Assembly (NCBI GenBank): GCA_965204705.1
Contig: OZ242006.1
Location: 992,001 to 1,056,000 of the forward strand
Source of the DNA: Bin5 sp965204705
Lineage (GTDB): Bacteria; Chloroflexota; Anaerolineae; Caldilineales; Caldilineaceae
Direction: 5' to 3'
Length of the DNA stretch: 64,000 nucleotides
Made by a program: the position numbers and the translations under genes. The notes beneath the pieces are model-generated. The model saw only the letters and a list, made by a program, of their open reading frames with translations. It was not told the DNA's origin and made no database searches. Below, in pieces: positions 43,430-52,384 of this stretch. Every line of letters starts with the position of its first letter. Position 1 is the first letter of the stretch.

Positions 43430-44680
43430 CTATGCTCTATAGGCATCCGCTACCTTGCGCAAAGCCTTTTCAACACCAAGCACATCTTCCCGCGTATAGA
43501 ATTCGCTCCACGTGATGACGATATGCGCAGCCAGTCCTCGTTCGGCGTTCGGACACATTCCCTTGTAATAGCGCTCACGGTCGTCATACACGGCTCGCGG
43601 AAACGCGTACTCCGGGTTTCTCGGCGGGGACGGGTCCAGAAAGGCAGGATGGTCATACAGTAGATAGTAGTCCTTTGGCATGCAGGACACGCCCTCTGCC
43701 TGCAGGGCTCGGGCAAAGGCGTAGGTGTCCGCCGTGAAAGCGCCTTCGTCCATGCGGACGGCGTAAAGCCAGTAAGCGTGCATCGCTTCGTCAACGATGT
43801 GCGGCGGACTGAGTCCGGGAATACCGTGAATCAGTTCGTCGAGCATCTGACCGGTCTCTCTGCGCCGTGCCACGATGTCGTCCAGCTTGTTTAGCTGAAC
43901 AAGGCCCACTGCCGCACCCAGTGGATTCATTCTATAATTGAGTCCGAGGCCAACGTGCGTTCGGAAGAACACACCCTCCCTCGTTCCTTCTTCCTCACCG
44001 CGTCCGATGCTGAACAGCTCCGCCCGCTTCGCATACTCATCATTGTTCGTCATCACCATACCGCCGGTGATCGTTGTCATATGTTTACCGGTAATGAAGC
44101 TGAATACCCCAACATCTCCGATAGTTCCCACTCTCCGCCCTTTGTACTCAGCGAAGTGCGCCTGCGCGCAGTCCTCGATGACCGGGACATTATGGCGCCT
44201 GCCAATATCCATCAATTCGTCCATTGGTGCTGGCTGACCGTAAAGATGGACGGCTATAATCGCCTTAGTCCTGTCTGAAATCTTAGACTCGACATCGACG
44301 GGATCGATATTGTAGGTGTGCAGATCTACATCGGCGAATATCGGGATAGCATTATGGGCGAGGATCCCCTTCACCGAACCAACGTCGCTGATCGCAGGGA
44401 GAATCACCTCATCACCGGGTTCGACGCCGGCAGCCACAACGCCAACGTGAACGGCCGCCGTTCCCGAATCCACAGCAACACCATAGCGCACTTCATGTGC
44501 TTGTGTGAATGCCTCGCAGAACCTATCAATTGGATCGCCGCTTATTCCACCGCGAATCAATGCAGCCACACTTTCCGCCTCTTCTGCGCCAACTTTGCGT
44601 ACGGCTAGATTCTGGCCGATCGGTTCCGCAAAAACAGGAGTCCCACCGTCAACTGCCAGTTGCTCTGTTGTCCCTTTCAT
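43430..44680 (-). CDS. DegT/DnrJ/EryC1/StrS family aminotransferase
   Basis: 416 residues. PLP-site features are intact: SGTAAVHVGVVAAGVEPGDEVILPA, VIEDCAQAHFAEYKGR (Asp170) and the Schiff-base lysine Lys199 in FSFITGKHMTT. Such enzymes aminate ketosugars, including scyllo-inosose-like rings. It is the last gene of a minus-strand operon with a CUT1 importer and a second DegT protein. A catabolic role (removing the amino group) is as likely as biosynthesis. Confidence 0.9.
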   Translation of the reverse strand: MKGTTEQLAVDGGTPVFAEPIGQNLAVRKVGAEEAESVAALIRGGISGDPIDRFCEAFTQAHEVRYGVAVDSGTAAVHVGVVAAGVEPGDEVILPAISDVGSVKGILAHNAIPIFADVDLHTYNIDPVDVESKISDRTKAIIAVHLYGQPAPMDELMDIGRRHNVPVIEDCAQAHFAEYKGRRVGTIGDVGVFSFITGKHMTTITGGMVMTNNDEYAKRAELFSIGRGEEEGTREGVFFRTHVGLGLNYRMNPLGAAVGLVQLNKLDDIVARRRETGQMLDELIHGIPGLSPPHIVDEAMHAYWLYAVRMDEGAFTADTYAFARALQAEGVSCMPKDYYLLYDHPAFLDPSPPRNPEYAFPRAVYDDRERYYKGMCPNAERGLAAHIVITWSEFYTREDVLGVEKALRKVADAYRA

Positions 44681-44723
44681 CCTGTCTGCCCCCTTGGTTC
44701 CCGCTCCGAAAGCCTGGATTCAA

Positions 44724-45572
44724 CTACCGACCTCCAAAGCCTGTCATATGAATGCCGCGGATAAAATATCTCTGCATTGAGAAAAACAGCGCCAGTATCG
44801 GGGCTAGCATCAGGATAGACGCAGCCATCAGCTGGTTCCAGTCCGTGCCTGTTCGACTCATGAAGAAGCGCAGTCCGAGCGCAAGTGTGCGCAGGTCTAC
44901 TGAATTCGTGTATATCAGAGGCCCCAAAAAATCATTCCAGTGACTGAGGACCGAAAAAATCGTCACCGCTCCCAGCACCGGCCCTGAAATTGGCAAAATG
45001 ACCTGCCAGTAAATGCGCACGTAAGCGGCCCCATCCATCAGTGCCGCCTCATCCAGCTCCAACGGAATCGTCCTGAAGTACTGGCGAATCAGAAAAACAT
45101 AGAAAGCATTGACGCCAAACCAGAACGGTACGATTAGAGGCAACAGTGTATCGATCCAACCCAACAGTTTGAACAAAATGAATGAAGGAATCAAGCGGAC
45201 CACATCGGGAAGCATCAACGTGGAGAGAAGAACGATGAACCAGAAATCACGGCCCCGGAAGCGTATTCGGGCAAAACCAAACGCTACAAATGAGCTTGTC
45301 AGGACAGTGCCCAAGGTGGCCGCTAATGTGATAACAACACTATTGCGAGTATAGAGAAAGAAAGGATGTCCCGGACGTGTAACGGCGTCGATGTAGTTGC
45401 TCCAAACCACTGGCCGCGGAATCAACTCCGGAGGAAAGATAAACTCTGTGCCAGGCATCTTCAGAGAAGTTGACACCATCCACCCAAGAGGGATGAAGCA
45501 GATCACGCCACCAAAGATCAACAGGACATAGCGTATCGTATTGGACACAAAAGGGAATGAGATAGGTTTCAT
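44724..45572 (-). CDS. Sugar ABC transporter permease (MalG type)
   Basis: 282 residues from ATG 45572, whose ATGA overlaps the stop of the preceding permease; the longer frame start at 45653 would overlap it by 85 bases. CFIPLGWMVSTSLKMPG and the EAA loop LDEAALMDGAAYVRIYWQVILPI are present. The end is IRGIHMTGFGGR. Confidence 0.92.
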   Translation of the reverse strand: MKPISFPFVSNTIRYVLLIFGGVICFIPLGWMVSTSLKMPGTEFIFPPELIPRPVVWSNYIDAVTRPGHPFFLYTRNSVVITLAATLGTVLTSSFVAFGFARIRFRGRDFWFIVLLSTLMLPDVVRLIPSFILFKLLGWIDTLLPLIVPFWFGVNAFYVFLIRQYFRTIPLELDEAALMDGAAYVRIYWQVILPISGPVLGAVTIFSVLSHWNDFLGPLIYTNSVDLRTLALGLRFFMSRTGTDWNQLMAASILMLAPILALFFSMQRYFIRGIHMTGFGGR

Positions 45573-46474
45573 TCCACTTCGTAGAACACCCATAAGCGCG
45601 CCATCCTGAACTGAACGATAGTAAAGACCAAAATGATGAAAAACAACACCCACGCCAAAAGAGAGGCATAGCCCATCCGCAGATTCTCGAACGCATGCCG
45701 ATAGACAAAAAGCACGTAGAAAAGCGTGGTGTGAACCGGGCCGCCCTGAGTAGCGATGTAAGCTGCGGTGAATATCTGGAAAGAACTGATGATCCCGACC
45801 ACCAGATTGAAGAAAATAAGCGGTGTAATCATCGGCACCGTGACATGTCTGAACTGAGCAAACATGCCTGCACCGTCGATCGCGGCCGCATCGTAAAGCG
45901 ACGAAGGCACACCCTGCAACCCAGCCAGGAACACCACCATCATCGTGCCCACACGCCAGAGTTCCATGATGATCAGCGATGGCTTGGACAGTTCAGGATC
46001 CCACAACCAGGCCTGGCCCGGTATCCCAAACAAAGACAAGATATAGTTGGCAAGTCCGTAATCGGGATTGAAAATGTACATCCAGAGGAACACACTGGCC
46101 ACGCCGGGAATGATGGTGGGCAGATAATACAGCGTGCGGAATACGTTTACGCCATGCACTCGCATGTTGAGTAACAGCGCGAGCATCAGTGCCCAAACTA
46201 CCTGTGCCGGTACGCCCAAAAAAGTGAAATAGGCTGTGTTCCATAGTGAGATGGTAAAGAACCTGTCTCCGACCATCCTCTCCAGGTTGTCCAGCCCGTT
46301 GAATGTGGGCGGTGACAGGACGGGGTAGCGGGTGAAGGCGAGGTACACCAGGCCAATCATCGGACCCGCCGTAAACACGATAAAGCCGACCAGCCACGGC
46401 GCAATGAACATATATCCGAGAAGGTCTCGGCGCAACTGCGTACGCGAACCCAACATGGACTGTATCGATGCCAT
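45569..46474 (-). CDS. Sugar ABC transporter permease (MalF type)
   Basis: 301 residues from ATG 46474. Membrane segments start at LLGYMFIAPWLVGFIVFTAGPMIG; the EAA loop is LYDAAAIDGAGMFAQFRHVTVPMI; YIATQGGPVHTTLF is typical. It forms the channel with the next gene, with which it overlaps by 4 bases. Confidence 0.92.
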   Translation of the reverse strand: MASIQSMLGSRTQLRRDLLGYMFIAPWLVGFIVFTAGPMIGLVYLAFTRYPVLSPPTFNGLDNLERMVGDRFFTISLWNTAYFTFLGVPAQVVWALMLALLLNMRVHGVNVFRTLYYLPTIIPGVASVFLWMYIFNPDYGLANYILSLFGIPGQAWLWDPELSKPSLIIMELWRVGTMMVVFLAGLQGVPSSLYDAAAIDGAGMFAQFRHVTVPMITPLIFFNLVVGIISSFQIFTAAYIATQGGPVHTTLFYVLFVYRHAFENLRMGYASLLAWVLFFIILVFTIVQFRMARLWVFYEVE

Positions 46475-46536
46475 TCTCAACAGGATGTTCCTTATTTTGG
46501 TAGCTTCAAACCTGCGGGGAGCCGAGTTCTTGGCGA

Positions 46537-46578
46537 AGTGGCGCCCGTGGAGCACTGTGCCCAACGGTAAACGCCACT
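46537..46578 (-). terminator. Possible hairpin between binding protein and permease
   Basis: A 7-bp stem AGTGGCG/CGCCACT with a 28-base loop. Weak, but it matches the position of hairpins in the other importer operons. Confidence 0.3.
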
Positions 46579-46656
46579 CCGCCTCCACTTCCTGAACCTG
46601 TCCTTCTCAAAGCTGCAATGTTGCCGGACTTCGTGTCGCTGGCATCGCCGCAGACG

Positions 46657-48024
46657 CTAGAAATCTCCGTACTCTTCTCGATACTCGGCAATGAGCTGGT
46701 CGACTTCCGGCTTCACTTCATCCATGGCAGCCTGCGCTGTCTTCCGGTCCAGAACGATTTCATCCCAAGCCCCTTGGATGAGCGCGTCCATCTCGCGAAT
46801 GCCCGGAATGTGAAGGATGACCCTCGTGACCTGCGCGGCCGCAATATCAACAACCTCAGGTCTCTCCCAGGGTAGCAGACCCTGTTTCAGCCAAAGATCC
46901 GACTCCGCCACCTCTGGTGAAGTGGGGTCTCCGTAATGGGCCAGAATAAGCAGTTCGTGCGTCCGGTTGGTGTTGAAGGATACATACTCCCACGCCTCAT
47001 CCGGATGCGGGCTCCCAGTGTAAATGCCCGGCCCCTCAGGCGGATTGCGCGTGATCGTCGGTCCATTGGGCATCTCCGGCAGTGGAACTTGGCCCAGAAC
47101 CAGATCCTCTCGCAAATACGGGAGAATCTCTCGATGGAAGAATCCCATCGCCACACGTTCGGTGTTCATCATCTCCGCGCCGCCGCGAAACTCCTCCGCC
47201 TCCGCCGGCGTCGGCGTGTAACCCATCTTCGTCGTGTCCGCCATCCAATTCCAGGCCTCTATCGCTTCGGGCTCGTTGATGACGGTCGCCGTGTTATCCT
47301 CGTTCCAGACATCGCCCCCAAAGCCCCAGATCCAGAGATTTTCGAGTCTGATAGTTCGGGACATTGGTGTGCGGCCCCACTGCCTTTCGACTCCCTCACC
47401 AGTGGAAAGCGCCCCCGCATATTCGCGCTCCCACTTCTCCAGCGTCCATCCCCCTGCCTGATAGACATCCCACGGATCTTCCAGACCCGCTGCTTCAATC
47501 AAACTGGGATTGTACAGGACGAACATTGGGTGTGCGCCGTCGGCGATGGCGTATATCTGCCCCTGCCAGGACAGATTCTCCACCAAGCCGGGGTAGAAGT
47601 TATCCACATTAACCCGGTCGTCCGCTTCGATATAGTCATTCAAGGGAATCAAAACGCCGCGGACAGCATACGTTGCCCGCTGCATTGGATGGTTAAAGGT
47701 CAGGTCAAAAGGCGCCTCGCCGCCGGCCAGGGCAACATAGACCTTCTGAATCGCTTCACCATACGGCAATGGCACCATCTCTATCGAGATATTCGTTTGC
47801 GACTCGTTGAACTCCTCCCCAGCCAGACTCATCGTCGCTTCAGGATACGAGTTGTCGTACCAATATATCAGTTCCACCATTTCAGCGGACGGCGCGGCTT
47901 CACCCTCGTCCGTCATTTCCGTCGCCGGAGCGGCCGGCACACAGGCCACTGCAGACGCCCCTGCGACCGTTACCGCAGAAAGACGCAAGAAATCTCGTCG
48001 GTTGATCTTTCCTGTCGGACGCAT
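46657..48024 (-). CDS. Sugar ABC transporter substrate-binding lipoprotein (CUT1)
   Basis: 455 residues from ATG 48024, with AAAGGAGGA 4-5 bases before it. Tat signal INRRDFLRLSAVTVAG, lipobox AVAC (Cys28), acidic linker, then VELIYWYDNSYPEATMSLAGEEF. It lies between a DegT aminotransferase upstream and the two permeases downstream. The ligand may be an amino sugar or an inositol-like ring, judged only from the aminotransferases. Confidence 0.92.
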   Translation of the reverse strand: MRPTGKINRRDFLRLSAVTVAGASAVACVPAAPATEMTDEGEAAPSAEMVELIYWYDNSYPEATMSLAGEEFNESQTNISIEMVPLPYGEAIQKVYVALAGGEAPFDLTFNHPMQRATYAVRGVLIPLNDYIEADDRVNVDNFYPGLVENLSWQGQIYAIADGAHPMFVLYNPSLIEAAGLEDPWDVYQAGGWTLEKWEREYAGALSTGEGVERQWGRTPMSRTIRLENLWIWGFGGDVWNEDNTATVINEPEAIEAWNWMADTTKMGYTPTPAEAEEFRGGAEMMNTERVAMGFFHREILPYLREDLVLGQVPLPEMPNGPTITRNPPEGPGIYTGSPHPDEAWEYVSFNTNRTHELLILAHYGDPTSPEVAESDLWLKQGLLPWERPEVVDIAAAQVTRVILHIPGIREMDALIQGAWDEIVLDRKTAQAAMDEVKPEVDQLIAEYREEYGDF

Positions 48025-48138
48025 GATTCCTCCTTTACAGTCTCGGACTGGAAGCAAACGTAGAGCTGTACGACCTCCTCACGCACGTCGACGAAGACAT
48101 TTTCCTATGCGTCACCTCCTTCTCTTCTCAACACAAAC

Positions 48139-49401
48139 CTAATGGCGATTGCGGTCCGCAACCGCCCGCACAATGTCAGCGACCATCTCGCAATGTTCTG
48201 GCTGATATTTTTCGCTGACAGACGCCCAGCGGACGAAGTTCTCAAGATATGCTTTTGCATTGGGGCAAGTATCAGCTCCGTAGGTATATGTTCGCGACGC
48301 CGGCGGCGTGGAAAACTGATGCGACCTGCTTTCAGCCCGCTTTTGCAAAAAGGCAAGGGCCTCAGGCATCAGGTAGTACTTTGCAGTACCTGCGCCCGGG
48401 ATGCCCGCGTCGGCCAACTGTTGAGAAAACGCCTCCGCCGTGCAATCGAACTGCGACGGGTCCATCCAGAGACCGACCATCCAACACGAAAACAGATTTA
48501 CGTTGTCTGGAATCGGCAACGGTGTGACACCCGGGATCTCAGAAAGTAAAGGCCATAGCAGACGCGCGATTCTGTCCCGATGGGCCGCGTGCTCATGGAT
48601 GACCTCGAGCTGCCCCAGACATATCGCCGCAGTGCATTCCGGCATACGATACGAGTAGCCCAATTCATGATGATAACGTCCGAAGCCGGGAATCCACTCC
48701 GCGCCGCGATCGTGTGCAATAAAGCGCATGCGCGACGCCAGCTCATCATCGTTCGTGACGACGCAGCCACCTATGTCAGAACTCATCGTCTTTTCAGGAT
48801 CAAACGAAAATGCCGCCGCGTCAGCCAGTGTCCCCACCACTCGACCCTTATACTCGCTGAACGCCGCCTGACATGCGTCCTCACAAACAAAGAGATTGTG
48901 CCTTCGCGCCAGCTCGTTTATCGGGTCCATATCGCAGACCAGTCCCGTCTTGTGTACGACCAGGACCGCGCGCGTACGATCCGTAATGCACGGCTCAATC
49001 GTCTCAGCGCTCACATTCACCGTGCCGACCTCCGTATCGGCAAACACGGGAATATAATTCTCCAGGCACAGACCCTGAATGGTGCCAAAATCCGTTACGG
49101 GACTGACAATTACCTCATCGCCTGGTTCGAATTCAAGTGCAGCGGCGAGCGTGGCCAGAGCTGACGTGCATCCAGGTGTCGTCACACAATGTTTCAACCC
49201 CAGTGACTCTGCAAACGCCTTCTCAAAGCGCTCAGCCATATTGACCTTCAGTCCCCCGGAGATGACTTCCTGAACGTACTTAAGGCAATTCGGACCGACG
49301 GTACGCGGAAACATGGTGGGTAACGCGCCCAGCGTTTCTTCGACATGCCCCGCACTGGGCCGGAGCCTCGCAGCTGTCGCATCAGTCAATCTCTCTACCA
49401 T
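48139..49401 (-). CDS. DegT/DnrJ/EryC1/StrS family aminotransferase (second type)
   Basis: 420 residues from ATG 49401. GCTSALATLAAALEFEPGDEVIVSPVTDFG, CEDACQAAFSEYKGR and the lysine Lys204 in FSFDPEKTMSSDIGG are the PLP site. It is only distantly similar to the protein at 43430, so the two probably act on different keto groups. It is the first gene of the minus-strand operon. Confidence 0.9.
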   Translation of the reverse strand: MVERLTDATAARLRPSAGHVEETLGALPTMFPRTVGPNCLKYVQEVISGGLKVNMAERFEKAFAESLGLKHCVTTPGCTSALATLAAALEFEPGDEVIVSPVTDFGTIQGLCLENYIPVFADTEVGTVNVSAETIEPCITDRTRAVLVVHKTGLVCDMDPINELARRHNLFVCEDACQAAFSEYKGRVVGTLADAAAFSFDPEKTMSSDIGGCVVTNDDELASRMRFIAHDRGAEWIPGFGRYHHELGYSYRMPECTAAICLGQLEVIHEHAAHRDRIARLLWPLLSEIPGVTPLPIPDNVNLFSCWMVGLWMDPSQFDCTAEAFSQQLADAGIPGAGTAKYYLMPEALAFLQKRAESRSHQFSTPPASRTYTYGADTCPNAKAYLENFVRWASVSEKYQPEHCEMVADIVRAVADRNRH

Positions 49402-49863
49402 TTTTTGGCTCCCTCGACGTCCTGCATGGGGGTCTATTCCTTCCGCCCTCAGTACCGATGATGCCGCTGCCACTCCCGTATAGAACTGGAACTGCGTTTT
49501 GAGAGCCCGACAGAGCGTTAACCTCGACCGCTGTTAGCTCTCTGAAGTGATTTAAGGTTCTTCGTCCAGAACGACAAAAGGTTGTTCAAAGGTGCATACG
49601 ATCGTAACGACCCGTGGAGACGCAAGCAAAATACTATATACAAGAATTCATGTCAACCTCCCTTTTTGGACCGGCGCGCCTCTGCGCAACCACTCTTCAG
49701 TTTCTTTCCTCCCCATCCATGAAACACCTTTCTGTCTGGCGCGTTCGCCTGCCCGTACAGATTTCGGGTATAATCAGCTATCGTAATAAGACCCACTGGT
49801 AACAGTTGGGCAGCAGGACCGCAACCCACCGACACTCAGCACAACGCTAAGCGAGCCACCCCA
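49402..49863. other. Divergent intergenic region
   Basis: Holds the start regions of the minus-strand DegT operon and the plus-strand alcohol dehydrogenase. TATAAT at 49769-49774 may be the -10 for the plus strand, without a good -35. No other feature was seen. Confidence 0.45.
49628..49656 (-). promoter_or_regulatory. Promoter-like sequence for the DegT/ABC operon
   Basis: On the minus strand, TTGACA (49656-49651), 17 bases, TATTTT (49633-49628), in an A/T-rich patch unusual for this GC-rich region. Confidence 0.45.
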
Positions 49864-50904
49864 ATGAAAGCAGTTGCCAAGTTCGGATTCGGCGATAAAG
49901 AAGTAGAAATACGCGACGTACCCGAGCCGCAAATGGGCTCCGGCCAGGTCATGGTCGAGGTCAAGGCCACCGGCGTTTGCGGCTCCGATGTGCACATGTG
50001 GCGCAACATGCAATCATGGGAGATCACGCTGCCGCTTGTACTCGGCCACGAATTCGCCGGTGTAATCGTCGATGTCGGCGACGACGTAACCGGCTGGGAA
50101 ATCGGCGACAGGGTGGCCGTCGAAACCGCCGCCGAAGTGTGCGACGCCTGTGTCTACTGCCTCAGCGGCGACTACAACCTCTGTCCCAGCCGCCTCGGCT
50201 ACGGCGCCCTCGCCGACGGCTCCATGACCAGCTACGTCGCCGCCCGTCCTCAAATCCTCCATCGCGTACCGGAGAACGTACCCGACGAGCACGCCGCGCT
50301 CACCGAACCGATCTGCGTCGCCTACAACGCCCTCGTCGAAAAGACTGCCATGAAACCCGGCGACCTCGTCGTGATCCAGGGCCCAGGCCCCATCGGCATC
50401 ATGGCCCTCCAGATCGCCCGCATTCGCGGCGCCGGCGCCCTCGTCGTTCTCGGCACCGACGCCGACGCCAAACGCATGGAAGTAGCCGCCGAGCTCGGCG
50501 CCGACTACACGCTCAACATCCAGCGCGACGACCCGGTCGCGCTGATCGAATCTCTCGGCGACGGCTTCGGCGCCGACCTGGTCATCGACGCCACCGGCGT
50601 CAGCAAAGCCCTGCAACAGTCAATGGAGCTTGTGCGCCCCAACGGACGCATCACCAAAATCGGCTGGGGCCCGCAGCCGCTCGATTTCAGCCTCGACCCG
50701 CTCGTCGCCAAAGCCGTAACCCTCCAGGGCACCTTCAGCCACCTCTACCCCACCTGGGAGCGCGTACTCACCCTGCTCTCCACAGGGCAGGTGAATTTGG
50801 CGCCCGTTATCGGCGGCATCTATCCCCTGGAAGACTGGGAAGAGGCCTTCGAAAGCATGGAGCACGGCGACAACGTCAAATCGGTCCTGCGCTTGGACGC
50901 CTGA
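49864..50904 (+). CDS. Zinc-dependent alcohol/polyol dehydrogenase (MDR family)
   Basis: 346 residues. Catalytic zinc ligands are Cys39 (GVCGSD), His62 and Glu63 (GHEFAG); structural zinc Cys are 93, 96, 99 and 107 (CDACVYCLSGDYNLC). The nucleotide fold is VIQGPGPIGIMALQIA. It matches sorbitol/threonine dehydrogenase-type enzymes that oxidise a secondary alcohol with NAD. It starts a plus-strand run with sugar acid genes, so a tetritol or aldonate is a possible substrate. Confidence 0.92.
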   Translation: MKAVAKFGFGDKEVEIRDVPEPQMGSGQVMVEVKATGVCGSDVHMWRNMQSWEITLPLVLGHEFAGVIVDVGDDVTGWEIGDRVAVETAAEVCDACVYCLSGDYNLCPSRLGYGALADGSMTSYVAARPQILHRVPENVPDEHAALTEPICVAYNALVEKTAMKPGDLVVIQGPGPIGIMALQIARIRGAGALVVLGTDADAKRMEVAAELGADYTLNIQRDDPVALIESLGDGFGADLVIDATGVSKALQQSMELVRPNGRITKIGWGPQPLDFSLDPLVAKAVTLQGTFSHLYPTWERVLTLLSTGQVNLAPVIGGIYPLEDWEEAFESMEHGDNVKSVLRLDA

Positions 50905-50921
50905 TTCGAGATCGTTTCAAT

Positions 50922-51559
50922 ATGATCGGAATGGAAACGAGTCAGAGAATGGCCTACCCGACGACGAACTGCCAGGACGCCCCCGAACTGACCTGGGAGA
51001 TCGCCCAACTCTTTCCCGCCCAGGGCCACTGGAGCGAGGCGGAGTATTTTTCGTTGGGCACCAATCGCCTCGTAGAATTCTCGCACGGCCTTCTGGAGAT
51101 CCTGCCAACGCCAACCCATTCTCATCAGCTTCTGCTGGCAGCCCTCTTTGAACTCTTGTGCAGCTCTGTCCGTGACAAAGATTTGGGCGTGGTCCTCTTC
51201 GCCCCCATGCGGGTCCAACTCTGGCCAGGTAAATTCAGACAACCGGATATCTTTTTTTGGCCGCCGAACACGCCGATAGATTGGGCGAACAGTTCTGGCG
51301 CGGCGCCGATCTCGTCATGGAAGTCGTCTGCCCCGATGATCCCGAAAGGGACACAATCACGAAACGCCGCGAGTACGCACAATCCGGCATCCCCGAATAC
51401 TGGATCGTCGATCCTATCAGTGCGTCAATCACCGTCCTCGCCTTACGCGGCCCGGACTATGCTCTTCATGGAGAGTTCGTCGCAGGCGAACCCGCGACCT
51501 CCGTACTGCTGGATGGATTTGCAGTGGACGTGGCTACCGTTTTTGGCGAGGCAAGATAA
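50922..51559 (+). pseudogene. Uma2 family gene broken by a one-base frameshift
   Basis: The first frame (50922 to about 51258) encodes HWSEAEYFSLG, TPTHSHQLLLAAL and KFRQPDIFF. The C-terminal half, in another frame to 51559, has GADLVMEVVCPDDPERDTITKRREYAQSGIPEYWIVDP. One missing T in a run of seven T (51252-51258) explains the break; with eight T the product would read PDIFFLAAEHAD and be about 212 residues. It may be a real mutation or a sequencing error. No good slippery heptamer is in frame. Confidence 0.75.
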
Positions 51560-51619
51560 CAGTACGCGACTTGCAACACCCCAGAACCTACCATTTCCCA
51601 TCTCCCGCGGAGCGCAACC

Positions 51620-52294
51620 TTGTCGAAAAAAGACCCCATCATCCAGGTTTCTCTCGACGTAACCTCCATCAACGAGGCCCTCGACATGGCGGGCGCAGCC
51701 GTGCGCGCCGGCGTCGACTGGCTTGAAGCCGGCACACCCCTGATCCTCGCCGAAGGGCTCCACAGCGTCCGCGCCATGCGCGAAGCCTTCCCCGACCATC
51801 CCATCGTGGCCGACCTGAAGACCATGGACGGCGCCGGCCTCGAAGCCGAGATGATGTTCAACGCCGGAGCCGACTACGTCGTCGTCATGGGTGTCGCCCA
51901 CGACGCCAGCATCATCGAGCAGGTCAAAATGGCACAGCGCTGCGGCGGCAAGGTCATGTGCGACGTCATGCTCTGCCCCGACAAACCCGGCCGCGCCAAA
52001 CAGGCCCAGGACATGGGCGTCGATGTCATCATCGTCCACACCGGCTTCGATGAACGCGCCATGATTCCCGGCCTCAGCCCCCTCGATGACCTGCCTGCCA
52101 TCCTCGACGCCGTCGACATCCCGGTGCAGGCCGTCGGCGGACTGACCGTCGAACAGGCCATCGAAACACTCGAACGGGGCGCCGAGATCGTCGTCTTCGG
52201 CGCGCCGCTCGTGATCGCCTCCGACGCCTTCACCGCCGCCACCGACGACTTCGAAGGCCTCCTTCGAGAGATAGTGACCAAAGTCAAAGGATGA
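51620..52294 (+). CDS. HPS/KGPDC-type (OMP decarboxylase superfamily) TIM barrel protein
   Basis: 224 residues from TTG 51620. IQVSLDVTSINEALDMA, GVDWLEAGTPLILAEG, IVADLKTMDGAGLEAEMMFNAGADYVVVMG and a phosphate-binding QAVGGLTVEQA are hallmarks of 3-hexulose-6-phosphate synthase and 3-keto-gulonate-6-phosphate decarboxylase. In this cluster, a decarboxylase of a keto acid phosphate is more likely than formaldehyde fixation, as no PHI gene is present. Confidence 0.85.
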   Translation: MSKKDPIIQVSLDVTSINEALDMAGAAVRAGVDWLEAGTPLILAEGLHSVRAMREAFPDHPIVADLKTMDGAGLEAEMMFNAGADYVVVMGVAHDASIIEQVKMAQRCGGKVMCDVMLCPDKPGRAKQAQDMGVDVIIVHTGFDERAMIPGLSPLDDLPAILDAVDIPVQAVGGLTVEQAIETLERGAEIVVFGAPLVIASDAFTAATDDFEGLLREIVTKVKG

Positions 52295-52384
52295 AGTTTC
52301 AGTACTGGCCAGCTCTGCCCAAAACCATCTTCAATCAGAACAAGCTTTGGAGACCTGCATAGCTCATTAGAAGGGAGAAGAGAT

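Noticed and set aside
50966..51300. Programmed frameshift in the Uma2 gene at 51252-51258
   Set aside because: No in-frame X-XXY-YYZ heptamer allows good re-pairing (TTT TTT TGG), so mutation or a sequencing error is simpler.
49977..51662. 561-codon plus-strand frame over the alcohol dehydrogenase
   Set aside because: Only the part after 50922 is real (the first half of the Uma2 gene); before that it is an Arg-rich shadow of the dehydrogenase.
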